Assembly (NCBI GenBank): GCA_050747245.1
Contig: JBOGNO010000011.1
Coordinates: forward strand, 82,443 to 146,442
Reading direction: 5' to 3'
From: JBOGNO01 sp050747245
Lineage (GTDB): Bacteria; Acidobacteriota; Terriglobia; Acidiferrales; UBA7541
DNA length: 64,000 nt
How positions within the stretch are numbered: position 1 is the stretch's first letter; the number at the start of each line of letters is the position of its first letter. A program made the position numbers and the translations under genes. Below, in pieces: positions 35,366-45,194 of the stretch. The notes beneath the pieces were generated by a model. The model did no database searches. It worked only from the letters and a program-made list of their open reading frames with translations, and was not told where the DNA came from.

Positions 35366-37033
35366 TTACATTCCTTCGTAATTTGGGCCGCCTCCGCCTT
35401 CGGGAGGAATCCAGTTGACGATCTGGTAGGGGTCGGCGATGTCGCAGGTCTTGCAGTGGACGCAATTGGACGCGTTGATTTTCAGCCGCGGAGCGCCTTT
35501 CTCCATGACCATCTCGTACACCGCCGCGGGACAATAATACTGGCAGGGATTTCCGAACTCGCGGACGCAGCGATCCACGCAAATGCTCGGGTCGAGCACG
35601 ACGAGATGACACGGCTGATCTTCTTCGTGGCGCGTGCCGGAATGATAGACATCGGTGAGGCGGTCAAACGTCAGCGCGCCATCGCCCTTGAAGCGCGAAG
35701 ACTGGTCCACGATCTCCAGCGGGCGATGAAGCTTGTGGAAGTCTTCATATCCCGCGCGCGAGCGCATCGGATCGACGAAGCCGCGGCCGCCGGTGATGGT
35801 TTGCACTCCCGCCTGTGCAAGCCCCAACCACAAGCCGCGGTGAAACGCCTGGTGGAAATTTCGCACGGACCGCAACTCTTTGCGAATCCAGCTTTGTTCC
35901 AGCCGCGACTCGTACGCGGAGAGAGCCTTGGCCGAGAAGTCGCTGGAGCATAGTGAATCGTAAATCGTCTCGGCGGCGAGTATGCCGCTCTTGAGCGCCG
36001 TGTGAATTCCTTTGAGGCGCGCGGAATTCAGGAGGCTTCCCGAATCGCCCAGGATCAGCGCGCCATCGAGAAAACTTTTTGGCCGTGAATACCAGCCGCC
36101 GTAGGGAACGGTCTTCGCGCCGTAGCGCACCAGCTTGCCGCCCTCGATGATGCGCCGCACGAATGGGTGCGTTTTGTACTTCTGCATAGCTTCGTGCGGA
36201 TCAAAAAGCGGATCTCCGTATTCAAGGCTGATCACCATGCCGAGCGAAACTCGGTTCTCGCGCATGCCGTAAATCCAACCGCCGCCGTAGAAGCTCGCGT
36301 CCAGCGGGAATCCCATGGTGTGCGCCACCCATCCGGGCGCGACGCGCCCGGCGGGAACTTCCCACAATTCTTTGATGCCGATGCCATAGACCTGCGGGTT
36401 GAGACCGTCGAGGTAGAAGCGGCCGACGATTTCTTTTGTGAGCGAGCCGCGCGGACCTTCCGCAAGCACCGTCACTTTTGCGCGCAGCTCGTAGCCGGGG
36501 GTGAAGTTGTCCTTGGGCTTGCCATTCTTGTCCACGCCCTTGTCTTCGGTGATGACGCCCGCGATTCCGGCATCGCTGTAAATCGGTTTCGCGCCGGCAA
36601 ATTGTGTGAAGAGGTTGATTCCCGATTTTTCCACCAGGCCGCCGAGCCATTTCACCAGTTTGCTCAGCGAGACGATGTAGTTCCCGTGATTCCTCAGGGG
36701 CGGCGGCGTGATGGGAAATTTCCAGGAGCCTTTCGAGGTGAGGAAATATGCGGCGTCGTCCGTGACCGGAGTGTCGAGCGGGGCGCTCTTTTCGAAATCC
36801 GGCACGAGCTCGGCGATTCCGCGCGGATCCATGATTGCGCCCGAAAGCTGGTGCGCACCGATTTCCCGCGCCTTTTCGAGCACGTAGATATTTTCGGCCG
36901 AAAGAGACGGCTTTTTCCCCGCGCGGTTGTGCTCTTCGATGAGATGCGCCAGCCGCAGCGCGCACGCCAGCCCCGCCGGCCCCGCTCCCACAATCAGCAC
37001 ATCCGCTTCGAGTGTCTCGCGCTCGATGGACAT
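35366..37033 (-). CDS. Electron transfer flavoprotein-ubiquinone oxidoreductase
   Basis: The 555-residue enzyme passes electrons from reduced electron transfer flavoprotein to the quinone pool at the inner membrane, linking acyl-CoA oxidation to respiration. The N-terminal FAD loop VLIVGAGPAGLACALRL and the GGWIYGMRENRVSLGMV region fit the family. The C-terminal 4Fe-4S domain has INASNCVHCKTCDIADPYQI, preceded by more cysteines (CVDRCVREFGNPCQYYC). Length and order match ETF-QO (about 550 residues). The partner genes etfB and etfA lie about 6-9 kb away on the same strand, with permease genes between. Confidence 0.94.
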   Translation of the reverse strand: MSIERETLEADVLIVGAGPAGLACALRLAHLIEEHNRAGKKPSLSAENIYVLEKAREIGAHQLSGAIMDPRGIAELVPDFEKSAPLDTPVTDDAAYFLTSKGSWKFPITPPPLRNHGNYIVSLSKLVKWLGGLVEKSGINLFTQFAGAKPIYSDAGIAGVITEDKGVDKNGKPKDNFTPGYELRAKVTVLAEGPRGSLTKEIVGRFYLDGLNPQVYGIGIKELWEVPAGRVAPGWVAHTMGFPLDASFYGGGWIYGMRENRVSLGMVISLEYGDPLFDPHEAMQKYKTHPFVRRIIEGGKLVRYGAKTVPYGGWYSRPKSFLDGALILGDSGSLLNSARLKGIHTALKSGILAAETIYDSLCSSDFSAKALSAYESRLEQSWIRKELRSVRNFHQAFHRGLWLGLAQAGVQTITGGRGFVDPMRSRAGYEDFHKLHRPLEIVDQSSRFKGDGALTFDRLTDVYHSGTRHEEDQPCHLVVLDPSICVDRCVREFGNPCQYYCPAAVYEMVMEKGAPRLKINASNCVHCKTCDIADPYQIVNWIPPEGGGGPNYEGM

Positions 37034-37108
37034 GCGGCCATTCTATCAGAACGATTTCAAAACTCTTTTATGAGGCGCACGGATTTACGGGGATATCTCG
37101 CGCTGCGA

Positions 37109-39586
37109 CTACTCGTATCGCAGCGCGACAATGGGGTCCACGCGCATCGCCCGCCGCGCCGGGATATAACACGCCAATAGAGTCACGATTGCCATCAAGA
37201 TGGCAACGATCGCAAACGTGATTGGGTCGGTGGGGCTTACGCCAAACAACAAGCTCGCCAACAACCGGGTCAGTCCTAAGGCTGCACCGAGCCCGATTGT
37301 TAGTCCAGCGAGCGTCAGGAGGATTCCCCGCCGAAACACTGCGAACAGAACATCGCGAGGCTGCGCTCCGAGAGCCATCCGGACGCCAATTTCGTGCGTC
37401 GTCCTCTGAGTCGCGAACGAGACCAGACCGTACACACCAGCGGCAGAGAGAACGGTCGCGAGAGAAGCAAAAACGAACAGCAGGCGTGCAAGCAAGCGCT
37501 CCTCAGAAAATGTTGCGACCACCTGATCTCGCAGTGTGAGCACGTGGAATATGGGCAAATCGGGATTCACGCTTGCGACTGCGGCCCGGATGGCAGGAAC
37601 GAGCGCGCGTGGTTCACCCGCCGTTCTCGCCAGCAGGGTTACATCCGGCTGCCAGGGAAACATCAGGTAGCTTTGCGCCAGAGGGAGGTAGACGATCGCA
37701 GGCGATTCCCGCCGAAAATCGAAGTCGGCAGTGCTGCCGGCGACACCAACGATTTCAAACGTTTGATCGAGCGGGCCAACATCTCCGATGTGCATCCCCA
37801 CGGGATTTTGGCCGGGCCAGAATCGCTCGGCCATGGCTTCATTAATGATCGCTACGCGGACTGAGTTCGGTGAATCGGCGCGATCGAAATCTCGGCCGCT
37901 CAGGATGTGGATTCCTAGGGTAGCAAAATATCCGGGACTCACTCGGTTCAGACCCACCGGAACTGCCTTGCCGCTTGCGGAACGACCTCCTTCTAAAGTA
38001 ACGGCCGTAGCCATGCCTGACTGAAGCGGAAAGCCGCCAAGGGCGGCCGATTGGACGCCAGGTTGAACGCGGAGGGCGTCCAAAATCGGATCAAGCAATG
38101 CTGCGGCGCTGTTTTTGTCATAACCCTGGCGTATCGGATCCGTGGAAGCGCCAATCGTATGGTCGGGATCGAAACCCAGATCAACCCGAGAGGCTTGCCA
38201 CAGTGTTCGCGTGAACAGGCCCGCTCCGATAAGCAGAAGTACGGAAGCACTCACTTGAATTACCACCAACCATCCCTGCATTGAGAAACGGTGCGAAATC
38301 GCGCTTGCGAAGCGCGGCTCGCTCTGAATCACAATCATCGGAGTGGAGCGCGAATTTCTCCATGCCGGAATTCCACTGCTCGCCATACCCGAGAAAAGAG
38401 CTGTCAGAGCTGCAAATGTCAGAACGCGCAGATCAAGGATCGCGGCGGTTCGCTCCAGAGGAATCAGGTTGGCTGGCGAGGAAGCCACGAGCAATTCGGC
38501 GGCCCACTTGGCGAGCACAAGGCCCGTCATGGCGCCCATGGCCGAGACAAGCAAACCTTCCAGAACGTGCATTCGCATGATCCGAAACCGCGACGCGCCG
38601 AGCGCGAGTCGAACTGCAATCTCCCGATGGCGGCTCTCCGATCGTGCCAGAAGTAGTCCGGCAGAATCGGCGCATGCAATCAGCAAGACAATGAAGGCGA
38701 TGCCAAACATAAGGAGAGATAAGTTCGCGCGGCCATGCCTTGCCGCATCCTTGGCTGGAACCAGGACTGGCCACGCGCGTTCGAACCCTGAACCTTCTCC
38801 CGGAATGAGTTTGCCTGCTCCAAGCTGTGCAGCAAGCGCGTCGAGCCGCCGCTGCGCTTGCGCGATGGAAATTCCGTGCTTCAGGCGCCCGACAGCGCCG
38901 AAGGGAGCAAATGACTCATGCTTCAGAGGAATCTCGTTCTTTAGCAGGGGATCGACTCGGAAGCCAGAGGACATCGGCAGCCAGACTTCAGGCAGATTTT
39001 CGAAACTTACGCCGCCAAATCCCGCGGGAGTGATTCCTATAATCGTGAAGGAAATACCATCAATCAACACCGTCTTTCCGAGGGTATCGGCATCGGGAGG
39101 AAAACTCCTTTGCCAAAACTGGTAACTCAGCATTGCGACGGGTGCCGCGCCATAGCGGTCGTCCTCCGGAAGGATCGTTCGGCCACGCTCGGCACTGACG
39201 CCGAGGACCTGAAAATAATTTCCCGTGATCATGCCGGCGTCCACTCGATCTGTACCCAGCTTCCCGGCGGAGAAATTCACAGGAAGCCGATCCAGATAAG
39301 CGGCGAGGCCCACGAAGCAATCCGCGTTGTCCCGATACCGTAGGTAGGTGGGGAAGGAGAGGGAAAGCCAGCGGCCGTCGTGGATGGTTGGGCCTCCCAC
39401 AAGGCGGACTACCTCGTCGGGCTTGGTGATCGGGAGCGGCCGGAAAAGAACAGTATCCACAAGGCTAAAAATTGCCGTGTTTGCGCCGATCCCCAGCGCC
39501 AGCGTCAGCACTGCCACGGCCGTGAAGCCCGGGCTTTTCGCCAGCATGCGAATGCCGAAGCGGAGGTCCTGAAGCAGCGACGTCAT
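37109..39586 (-). CDS. ADOP-type ABC permease (FtsX/MacB_PCD), complete copy 1
   Basis: The 825-residue protein is a double-length ABC permease of the acidobacterial duplicated orphan type, with no ATPase gene beside it. It begins with a short amphipathic segment and a helix (LRFGIRMLAKSPGFTAVAVL), then a MacB periplasmic domain and three helices. A second periplasmic domain and a final three-helix FtsX block end in ACYIPARRAMRVDPIVALRYE-like sequence. Such proteins are thought to act in MacB-like mechanotransmission or lipoprotein and macrolide export. AGTGAGGGGG precedes the ATG. The last roughly 60 bp are nearly identical to the end of the next permease gene. Confidence 0.88.
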   Translation of the reverse strand: MTSLLQDLRFGIRMLAKSPGFTAVAVLTLALGIGANTAIFSLVDTVLFRPLPITKPDEVVRLVGGPTIHDGRWLSLSFPTYLRYRDNADCFVGLAAYLDRLPVNFSAGKLGTDRVDAGMITGNYFQVLGVSAERGRTILPEDDRYGAAPVAMLSYQFWQRSFPPDADTLGKTVLIDGISFTIIGITPAGFGGVSFENLPEVWLPMSSGFRVDPLLKNEIPLKHESFAPFGAVGRLKHGISIAQAQRRLDALAAQLGAGKLIPGEGSGFERAWPVLVPAKDAARHGRANLSLLMFGIAFIVLLIACADSAGLLLARSESRHREIAVRLALGASRFRIMRMHVLEGLLVSAMGAMTGLVLAKWAAELLVASSPANLIPLERTAAILDLRVLTFAALTALFSGMASSGIPAWRNSRSTPMIVIQSEPRFASAISHRFSMQGWLVVIQVSASVLLLIGAGLFTRTLWQASRVDLGFDPDHTIGASTDPIRQGYDKNSAAALLDPILDALRVQPGVQSAALGGFPLQSGMATAVTLEGGRSASGKAVPVGLNRVSPGYFATLGIHILSGRDFDRADSPNSVRVAIINEAMAERFWPGQNPVGMHIGDVGPLDQTFEIVGVAGSTADFDFRRESPAIVYLPLAQSYLMFPWQPDVTLLARTAGEPRALVPAIRAAVASVNPDLPIFHVLTLRDQVVATFSEERLLARLLFVFASLATVLSAAGVYGLVSFATQRTTHEIGVRMALGAQPRDVLFAVFRRGILLTLAGLTIGLGAALGLTRLLASLLFGVSPTDPITFAIVAILMAIVTLLACYIPARRAMRVDPIVALRYE

Positions 39587-39676
39587 CGCGCCCCCTCACT
39601 TCAATTCTGTGGATTATTCAATCACGAGTCTCTGCTCAAGGAAAGTGCTGGGATGGTGCAATCCTAACAAGCCGCA

Positions 39677-42094
39677 CTATTCGTAGCGCAACGCGACGAT
39701 GGGGTCCACGCGCATCGCCCGTCGCGCAGGAATGTAGCATGCGATGACGATGGCCGCGGAAAGCAGCAGTGGCACTCCGGCGAACGTAGGCAGGTCCGTG
39801 GCGCTCGCGCCGAAGATCAGTCCGGCCAGAAGTCTTGCCGAAGCGATGGCCGCGGGCAGGCCGATTACGAGTCCTGCCGTGAGCAGCGCAACGCCGCGCC
39901 GCAGAATCAGCCGCAGCACATCGCCGGGCTGCGCGCCGAGCGTCATGCGCACGCCGAATTCGTGCGTGCGCTCGGCCACCGCGAATGCCATCACGCCATA
40001 GACTCCAGCGGCCGCGATTGCCGCAGCAATCAGCCCGAGGATTCCCATCATCACTCCCACATACGCGATGCCCACGATGGATTCGTGGATCTCATCGCTC
40101 AGAGGCTTGACCTCAAACGCAGGAAGCTCCGGGTCCAGCGCGGCCAGTCGCCCGCGAGCACTTTGGATGAACGAGGCGGGGCTTGCGCTCGTCCGCAGAG
40201 CAAAAAGAGCGCCTTCGAGCGGCGCCTGCGTGTACGGACGATAAAGCGCGGGCTCGGGACGATTGTCCGTCCAGTCGTAGAGCACGTCTTGGGTCACGCC
40301 GACAATGGTAATCCACGGATTTTTCGAATCCGGCGGCCCAATTCTGAAATGCTTGCCGAGGGCGCTTTCGCCCGGCCAGTAGATTTGCTCGAGTCTCTGG
40401 CTCACCAGCGCGACCGGCTGCGAATCCTCGCGATCGGCGTCGCTGATGTCGCGCCCTTCAAGGAGCGGAATTCGCATGAGATTGAGATATCCCGGACTGA
40501 TGCTATGCAGAGTCGAGCTGGGAGAGTGCCGGCGATCCGGTGAGGAACGGCCCTCAATTTGGAAATAATCCCAGATCGTCCCGTTGTTGCTAAGCGGGAT
40601 CGTCGTGAATGCGCAGGCCGACTCCACTCCCGGCATGCTCCTGAAACTATCCAGGCTCTTTCGAAAGAACGCCGCGCGATCGCTCTCCTGTGGATATCTC
40701 GAAGAGGGAAGCATGACCTCCAGATGCAGCACACTCGCCGGTGCAAAAGCGTCGCCCGAATGCACGAGCCCGCGGAATCCTTTCACGAGCAATCCCGCGC
40801 TCACCAGCAGCACCAGCGCCACGGCCACTTGCGCCACCACAAAAATGTTGCGCAGCCGGTTCGTGCGCCTGCCCGCGCCCGAGGCCCGGCCAGTTTCCTT
40901 GAGCGATTCAGCCAAATCGGGCCGCGAGCTTTCAAACGCCGGTGCGAGACCTGCCAGAATTCCGCTCCCAATCGCAATCGCCAGCGTGAAGAAAAACGCG
41001 CGGTAATCGAGCTGGATCTGATTCCATCCGGGAATCTGCCGCGCCACGTCCGGCGGCATATTCGAATCGAGGAGCCAGATGCAATACGACGCTAGAATCA
41101 GGCTCAGTGCGCCGCCGAGCGCGGAAAGGATGACGCTCTCCGTGAGCAGTTGCTTCACGATGCGCCACCGGCTCGCGCCCAGCGCCACGCGCACGGAAAT
41201 TTCCGCTTTTCTTGCCGTGGCGCGCGCGAATTGCAGATTGGCGACGTTGGCGCACGCCACCAGCAGGACGATTCCCACAACAACCAGCAGCATGAACGTG
41301 TAGGCGCGGGTGATGGTGCCCTCGACGTATTCGCCAAGCGGCATCACATGCGCCTGGCGATCCTTGTTTGTCGCGGGGTACGCGGCGGTGAGCCTCTGCG
41401 AGATCGTGGATAGCTCCGTCTGGGCCTGCTCGATGGAGGCGCCAGGCCGGAGCCGCCCGACGACCCGAAGTTCCAGCGTAGCGCGGTCGGCTTTTTCTTG
41501 CGGCGTCATCACCAGCGGAATCCACACGTCTGTAGGCACGGGATAATTGAAATCGCGGCCCATGACTCCTGCGACGGTGTAAGCCCGGCCGTTGAGATGA
41601 ATCGCCTTACCCAGAATTCCTGGATCGCCCGCGAAGCGCGACTGCCACAATCCGAAACTGAGGATCGCAACAGCATTGTGACCCGGCTGGTCTTCCTCCG
41701 GCGCAAACGAACGGCCCAGAGCTGGCTGAACGCCGAGCGTCTGGAAAAAGTTCGAAGTCACCAGCGCGCCGTAAACTCGTTGGGGCTCCCCGGTGCCAGT
41801 TAGATTGAGGTCCGGCTGGCGAGAGGCAGCTAAATCTTCGAAGGAATGGTTATCATTTTTCCAGTCGAGGTAATCGGCCGGCGCGGCGGGCGCTTTTTGG
41901 CCGGTGGCCACCACGGCGAGACGATCAAGCGAAGCGAGCGCCAGTGGTCGCACCAGAAACGCATCAGCCACGCTGAATATTGCGGTGTTGGCGCCGATCC
42001 CCAGCGCCAGCGTGAGAATAGCGACGGCTGCAAAGCCGGGACTTTTGGCCAGCATTCGCAAGCCGTAACGTAGATTCTGCAGGAGAGCGGTCAT
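39677..42094 (-). CDS. ADOP-type ABC permease, complete copy 2
   Basis: The 805-residue protein is a second full ADOP permease with the same order: N-terminal helix (LRYGLRMLAKSPGFAAVAIL), MacB_PCD (VRPLALASLDRL through GRLRPGASIEQAQTELSTI), an FtsX block of three helices, a second MacB_PCD and the final FtsX block. The start and end are very close to copy 1 while the periplasmic domains differ widely, as expected for duplicated permeases with diverged substrates. The stop lies 90 bp upstream of the copy 1 start, so both may be in one transcript. The ATPase partner must be elsewhere. Confidence 0.88.
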   Translation of the reverse strand: MTALLQNLRYGLRMLAKSPGFAAVAILTLALGIGANTAIFSVADAFLVRPLALASLDRLAVVATGQKAPAAPADYLDWKNDNHSFEDLAASRQPDLNLTGTGEPQRVYGALVTSNFFQTLGVQPALGRSFAPEEDQPGHNAVAILSFGLWQSRFAGDPGILGKAIHLNGRAYTVAGVMGRDFNYPVPTDVWIPLVMTPQEKADRATLELRVVGRLRPGASIEQAQTELSTISQRLTAAYPATNKDRQAHVMPLGEYVEGTITRAYTFMLLVVVGIVLLVACANVANLQFARATARKAEISVRVALGASRWRIVKQLLTESVILSALGGALSLILASYCIWLLDSNMPPDVARQIPGWNQIQLDYRAFFFTLAIAIGSGILAGLAPAFESSRPDLAESLKETGRASGAGRRTNRLRNIFVVAQVAVALVLLVSAGLLVKGFRGLVHSGDAFAPASVLHLEVMLPSSRYPQESDRAAFFRKSLDSFRSMPGVESACAFTTIPLSNNGTIWDYFQIEGRSSPDRRHSPSSTLHSISPGYLNLMRIPLLEGRDISDADREDSQPVALVSQRLEQIYWPGESALGKHFRIGPPDSKNPWITIVGVTQDVLYDWTDNRPEPALYRPYTQAPLEGALFALRTSASPASFIQSARGRLAALDPELPAFEVKPLSDEIHESIVGIAYVGVMMGILGLIAAAIAAAGVYGVMAFAVAERTHEFGVRMTLGAQPGDVLRLILRRGVALLTAGLVIGLPAAIASARLLAGLIFGASATDLPTFAGVPLLLSAAIVIACYIPARRAMRVDPIVALRYE

Positions 42095-42220
42095 GAATAT
42101 CTTCTACCGCACGCCGTTTTGGATGTTTTGTTTTTGGCTCGCGACTCTCGACACTCGCAAACGTCTGCGGCGATTTTTGGCGGGTCGAGCATCCGGGCCC
42201 GCGCCTTACACTCATTTGCG

Positions 42221-43075
42221 CTACAGCCTTTTTAGGGGCGCGGACAGCGGGGATTGCGGCGGCGTGTAGTTCATCAGTGTAAGATGAATCGCGTCCTGCC
42301 GGATCCCGTGGTACAGTCGCGAGAGAAACAACAATTCCGCGCGGGCCTGCTCCTCGCTCACTCCGGGCTTGAGCCGTCCCAGGAGCTCGAAACCTCCCGG
42401 AGCCTGCGGCGCCTGCCAATTCTGCCCCGGTTCGACCTTCGATTGCGCCGCGAGCCCGAGCCACAGATCTGCTCCGAACGCGGCTCCCGCGCCGGAAAAA
42501 TCCTTGGGCGCGACGCCGATAATCTCAAATCGCACGTCGTTGAGCAGCACTGTTTTTCCTAACGCCTTCGGGTCGCCGCCGAGTTCATGCTGCCAGAACG
42601 CGTAGCTCACCACCGCGGCTTTCAAATTGCAGATCGCAGCAGGTCTGCGGTCCTGCGCGAACAAGTGTCCCAGCGCCGGCTTGGCCCCCAGGGCGGCGAA
42701 GAAATTTTCGGAGACAAACTGCGCCAGGACCGGCTTGGGCTCCGCCTCGCGTCCCGGCAGCAGCGCCACCACTGGGTCTTCCGGAGCGGCCACTGCCAGG
42801 TTTACGAACGAGTGGTTGTGGTTGCGCAGGTACAGATATTCGCGGTAGGAAAAAGCCTCGGTTCCGGAGCCGCGAGAATCAGCCGCGGAGACTTTTTCGA
42901 TGTGCCCGTAGCCTTTCAATACGGGTGGCTGCGCAGGTGAAGTGTAACGCCCCGCGAAGAGCATGGCGTTCACACCCAGTCCCAGCGCCAACGTCAAGAC
43001 GCCACCGACCGTAATCTTGAAATTCCCGGTGAACTTGCGGAAGCTTTCGCGCGCTTGCCGCAGAAGCGATTTCAT
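42221..43075 (-). pseudogene. Truncated ADOP-type permease, N-terminal part only
   Basis: The 284-residue product covers only the first helix (TVGGVLTLALGLGVNAMLFAG) and the first MacB periplasmic domain (FFAALGAKPALGHLFAQD, FEIIGVAPKDFSGAGAAFG, LLGRLKPGVSEEQARAEL). Both FtsX blocks, about 520 residues, are missing. GGAGG precedes the ATG, so a single-helix periplasmic protein could still be made. The sequence after the stop shows no permease remnant before copy 2 starts, 127 bp away. It is most simply a deletion remnant of a third tandem permease, but a stand-alone function is not excluded. Confidence 0.7.
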
Positions 43076-43358
43076 GACTTCGCCTCCTACCCGCTTTCCT
43101 CAGCGTTCCGGAGTGAACTGCTGTCACCCACCACACTCCTGATACGCTGCCGCCACACAAAAGGTTCGGAGTTTTCTCACTGGCGCGAACAACGGCAAAC
43201 GGATTGCCACGTTGCTATAACGTAAATGGAAGAAAATGAACTACTTGGACAAACGGGAGTGGTTGCCTACGTCCTAGGCTGCCCGTTCTTGGGAGAAATT
43301 CGTGGCGAAATCGAACACCCGCAGACCAGTTTCGTTCGGGGAAGAGCGCTGAAACTGC

Positions 43359-44339
43359 TCAAGTCTTCTCCAACTCTTCGATGATCGCCGGAACAATCTC
43401 AAAAATGTCGCCAACGATCCCGTAATCAGAGACCTCGAAGATAGGTGCGTTCTGATCCTTGTTGATGGCTGCGATGGTCCGCGAACCCTTCATTCCCACC
43501 ACGTGCTGGATGGCCCCGCTGATCCCCAGCGCCAGGTAAAGTTTCGGCGCCACCGTTTGTCCCGAGCTGCCGATTTGCCTGTCCATCGGGAGCCAGCCTT
43601 CGTCGCAGATGGGTCGCGAGGCGCAAATTTCTCCGCCCATCAGCTTCGCCAGTTTTTCGGCCATGGGAATATTTTCGGGCGCCTTGATGCCGCGTCCGAT
43701 GGAGATCAGGATCGGCGCTTGCGTCAAATCCACCGCCTGCTTCGCCTCGCGGAAGAGCTCCATCGGCTTCATGCGAATTTGTTCTGCGGCCAGCGTGATG
43801 CTCACCGGCTTCACGGGAGCCTTTCCGCCCTGACGCGCGGTTGCCAGGTCTGCACGGAACGCTCCGGCCTGAAATGTCGCGATCCACGGCCCCGCGCCTT
43901 CGAACGCCACGTCCGCCACTGTGCGTCCCTGGAACATCTGCCGCACGAAAACGAATCTGCCGTTTTCGTGGCGATATCCGATGGCGTCGCCGATCATTCC
44001 CTTGCCTAGCGAAGCCGCCAGCTTCGGCGCGAAGTCGCGCACCTGGTACGTATGCGGCAGCAACACGAAATCCGGCTTGGCTGCTTCCAGCACTTGCCGC
44101 AGCGCGAGGGTGTATCCATCGGGCGTGTACTTTTCGAGCAGCTCGTGTTCCGCAAGCAGAACTTCGTCCAGCTGCCAGCCCGCCAGCTCTTCCCCGAGCG
44201 CCTTCACGCCTTTGCCGACCACCACGCCTGTGAGCGACCCGCCCGCTTGCTGCGCCATCTGCTGCGCCGCTGCCAGCGTCTCAAAACTGCCCTTGTTCCA
44301 TTTGCCTTCGCGCTGTTCCGCTATCAGAACAATTTTCAT
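43359..44339 (-). CDS. etfA: Electron transfer flavoprotein alpha subunit
   Basis: The 326-residue protein is ETF alpha, which binds FAD and carries electrons from acyl-CoA and related dehydrogenases to ETF-QO. The C-terminal FAD domain is complete: ISIGRGIKAPENIPMAEKLA, QIGSSGQTVAPKLYLALGIS, GAIQHVVGMKGSRTIAAIN and DYGIVGDIFEIVPAI. The ATG at 44339 gives the standard MKIVLIAEQ start; an upstream TTG adds five residues. It follows etfB by 57 bp on the same strand. Confidence 0.94.
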   Translation of the reverse strand: MKIVLIAEQREGKWNKGSFETLAAAQQMAQQAGGSLTGVVVGKGVKALGEELAGWQLDEVLLAEHELLEKYTPDGYTLALRQVLEAAKPDFVLLPHTYQVRDFAPKLAASLGKGMIGDAIGYRHENGRFVFVRQMFQGRTVADVAFEGAGPWIATFQAGAFRADLATARQGGKAPVKPVSITLAAEQIRMKPMELFREAKQAVDLTQAPILISIGRGIKAPENIPMAEKLAKLMGGEICASRPICDEGWLPMDRQIGSSGQTVAPKLYLALGISGAIQHVVGMKGSRTIAAINKDQNAPIFEVSDYGIVGDIFEIVPAIIEELEKT

Positions 44340-44396
44340 CTCAAAATCCTGCAAGTCCTCTTGAGAGCCGGGCTTCCACGCGGCACGCTTTGCCGC

Positions 44397-45161
44397 TTAC
44401 AATACTCGTGCCTCATGTTTGAGCTTTTCCACCAGCTTCGCCGCCATCTCTTTCGGCGTTCCCGTGAGAAATTCGGTCTTCTTCGTTTTCTGCGGTACGT
44501 AAATCCGTTCCACGCGCTGCGTCAGAGTCGAGTCCACTCCCAGCGAAGCCCGCGGCACGGTGACAATTTCTTTCTTCTTCGCAGCCATGATTCCCTTGAG
44601 CGTGGCGTAGCGCGGCTTGTTGATTCCCGATTGAATCGTCAGCACCGCGGGCAGCGGCAGCTCGATCCACTGAAACCACCCTGCTTCGAGTTCGCGCTTT
44701 AGTTTCATCCGCCCGTCGTTCGCTTCGATCTGCATGATGATCGTCGCATGCGGCAGCCCCAGCAGCTCCGCGAGCAGCACGCCCGTCTGCCCGAATCCGT
44801 GGTCGTCGCTCTGCAAACCTGTGAGAATTAAATCAAAATTTTCTTTCGACAACGCCGCGGCAATCGATCGCGCGCTGCACAGCGGATCGAGCACATAAAA
44901 TTGGTCGTCGCTGATGTGTATCCCGCGGTCCGCGCCCTTGGCCAGCGCTTCTTTGATGGTTTGCTTCGCGCGCTCCGGCCCCATGGAGATCGCCGTCACT
45001 TCGCCGCCATGTTTTTCCTTGAGGCGCAGCGCCTCTTCAAGCGCGTAGCCGTCCGGCTCGTTGGTCTCGAATCCGATGTCCGCTTCGCGGATCCAATTAC
45101 CGCTGATGCTGAGCGGGGCGTCCTTGGCGGGCACCTGCTTCACGCAAACGGCAATCTTCAA
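44397..45161 (-). CDS. etfB: Electron transfer flavoprotein beta subunit
   Basis: The 254-residue protein is ETF beta, which pairs with the alpha subunit and binds AMP. Typical features are MKIAVCVKQVPAKDAP at the N-terminus, DEPDGYALEEALRLKEKHGGEV-like text at about 32-55, the recognition loop segment RYATLKGIMAAKKKE and the ADRGIHISDD region. The start is TTG at 45161, set by a strong AGGAGGG just upstream. It lies 33 bp after fabF, so acpP-fabF-etfB-etfA can be one transcript. Confidence 0.94.
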   Translation of the reverse strand: MKIAVCVKQVPAKDAPLSISGNWIREADIGFETNEPDGYALEEALRLKEKHGGEVTAISMGPERAKQTIKEALAKGADRGIHISDDQFYVLDPLCSARSIAAALSKENFDLILTGLQSDDHGFGQTGVLLAELLGLPHATIIMQIEANDGRMKLKRELEAGWFQWIELPLPAVLTIQSGINKPRYATLKGIMAAKKKEIVTVPRASLGVDSTLTQRVERIYVPQKTKKTEFLTGTPKEMAAKLVEKLKHEARVL

Positions 45162-45194
45162 AAATCCCTCCTGCGCGCGATTAAACAGCTCTGC

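Noticed and set aside
43226..43384. A 52-residue plus-strand frame between the truncated permease and etfA.
   Set aside because: It has no ribosome site, matches no known protein and overlaps the end of etfA.
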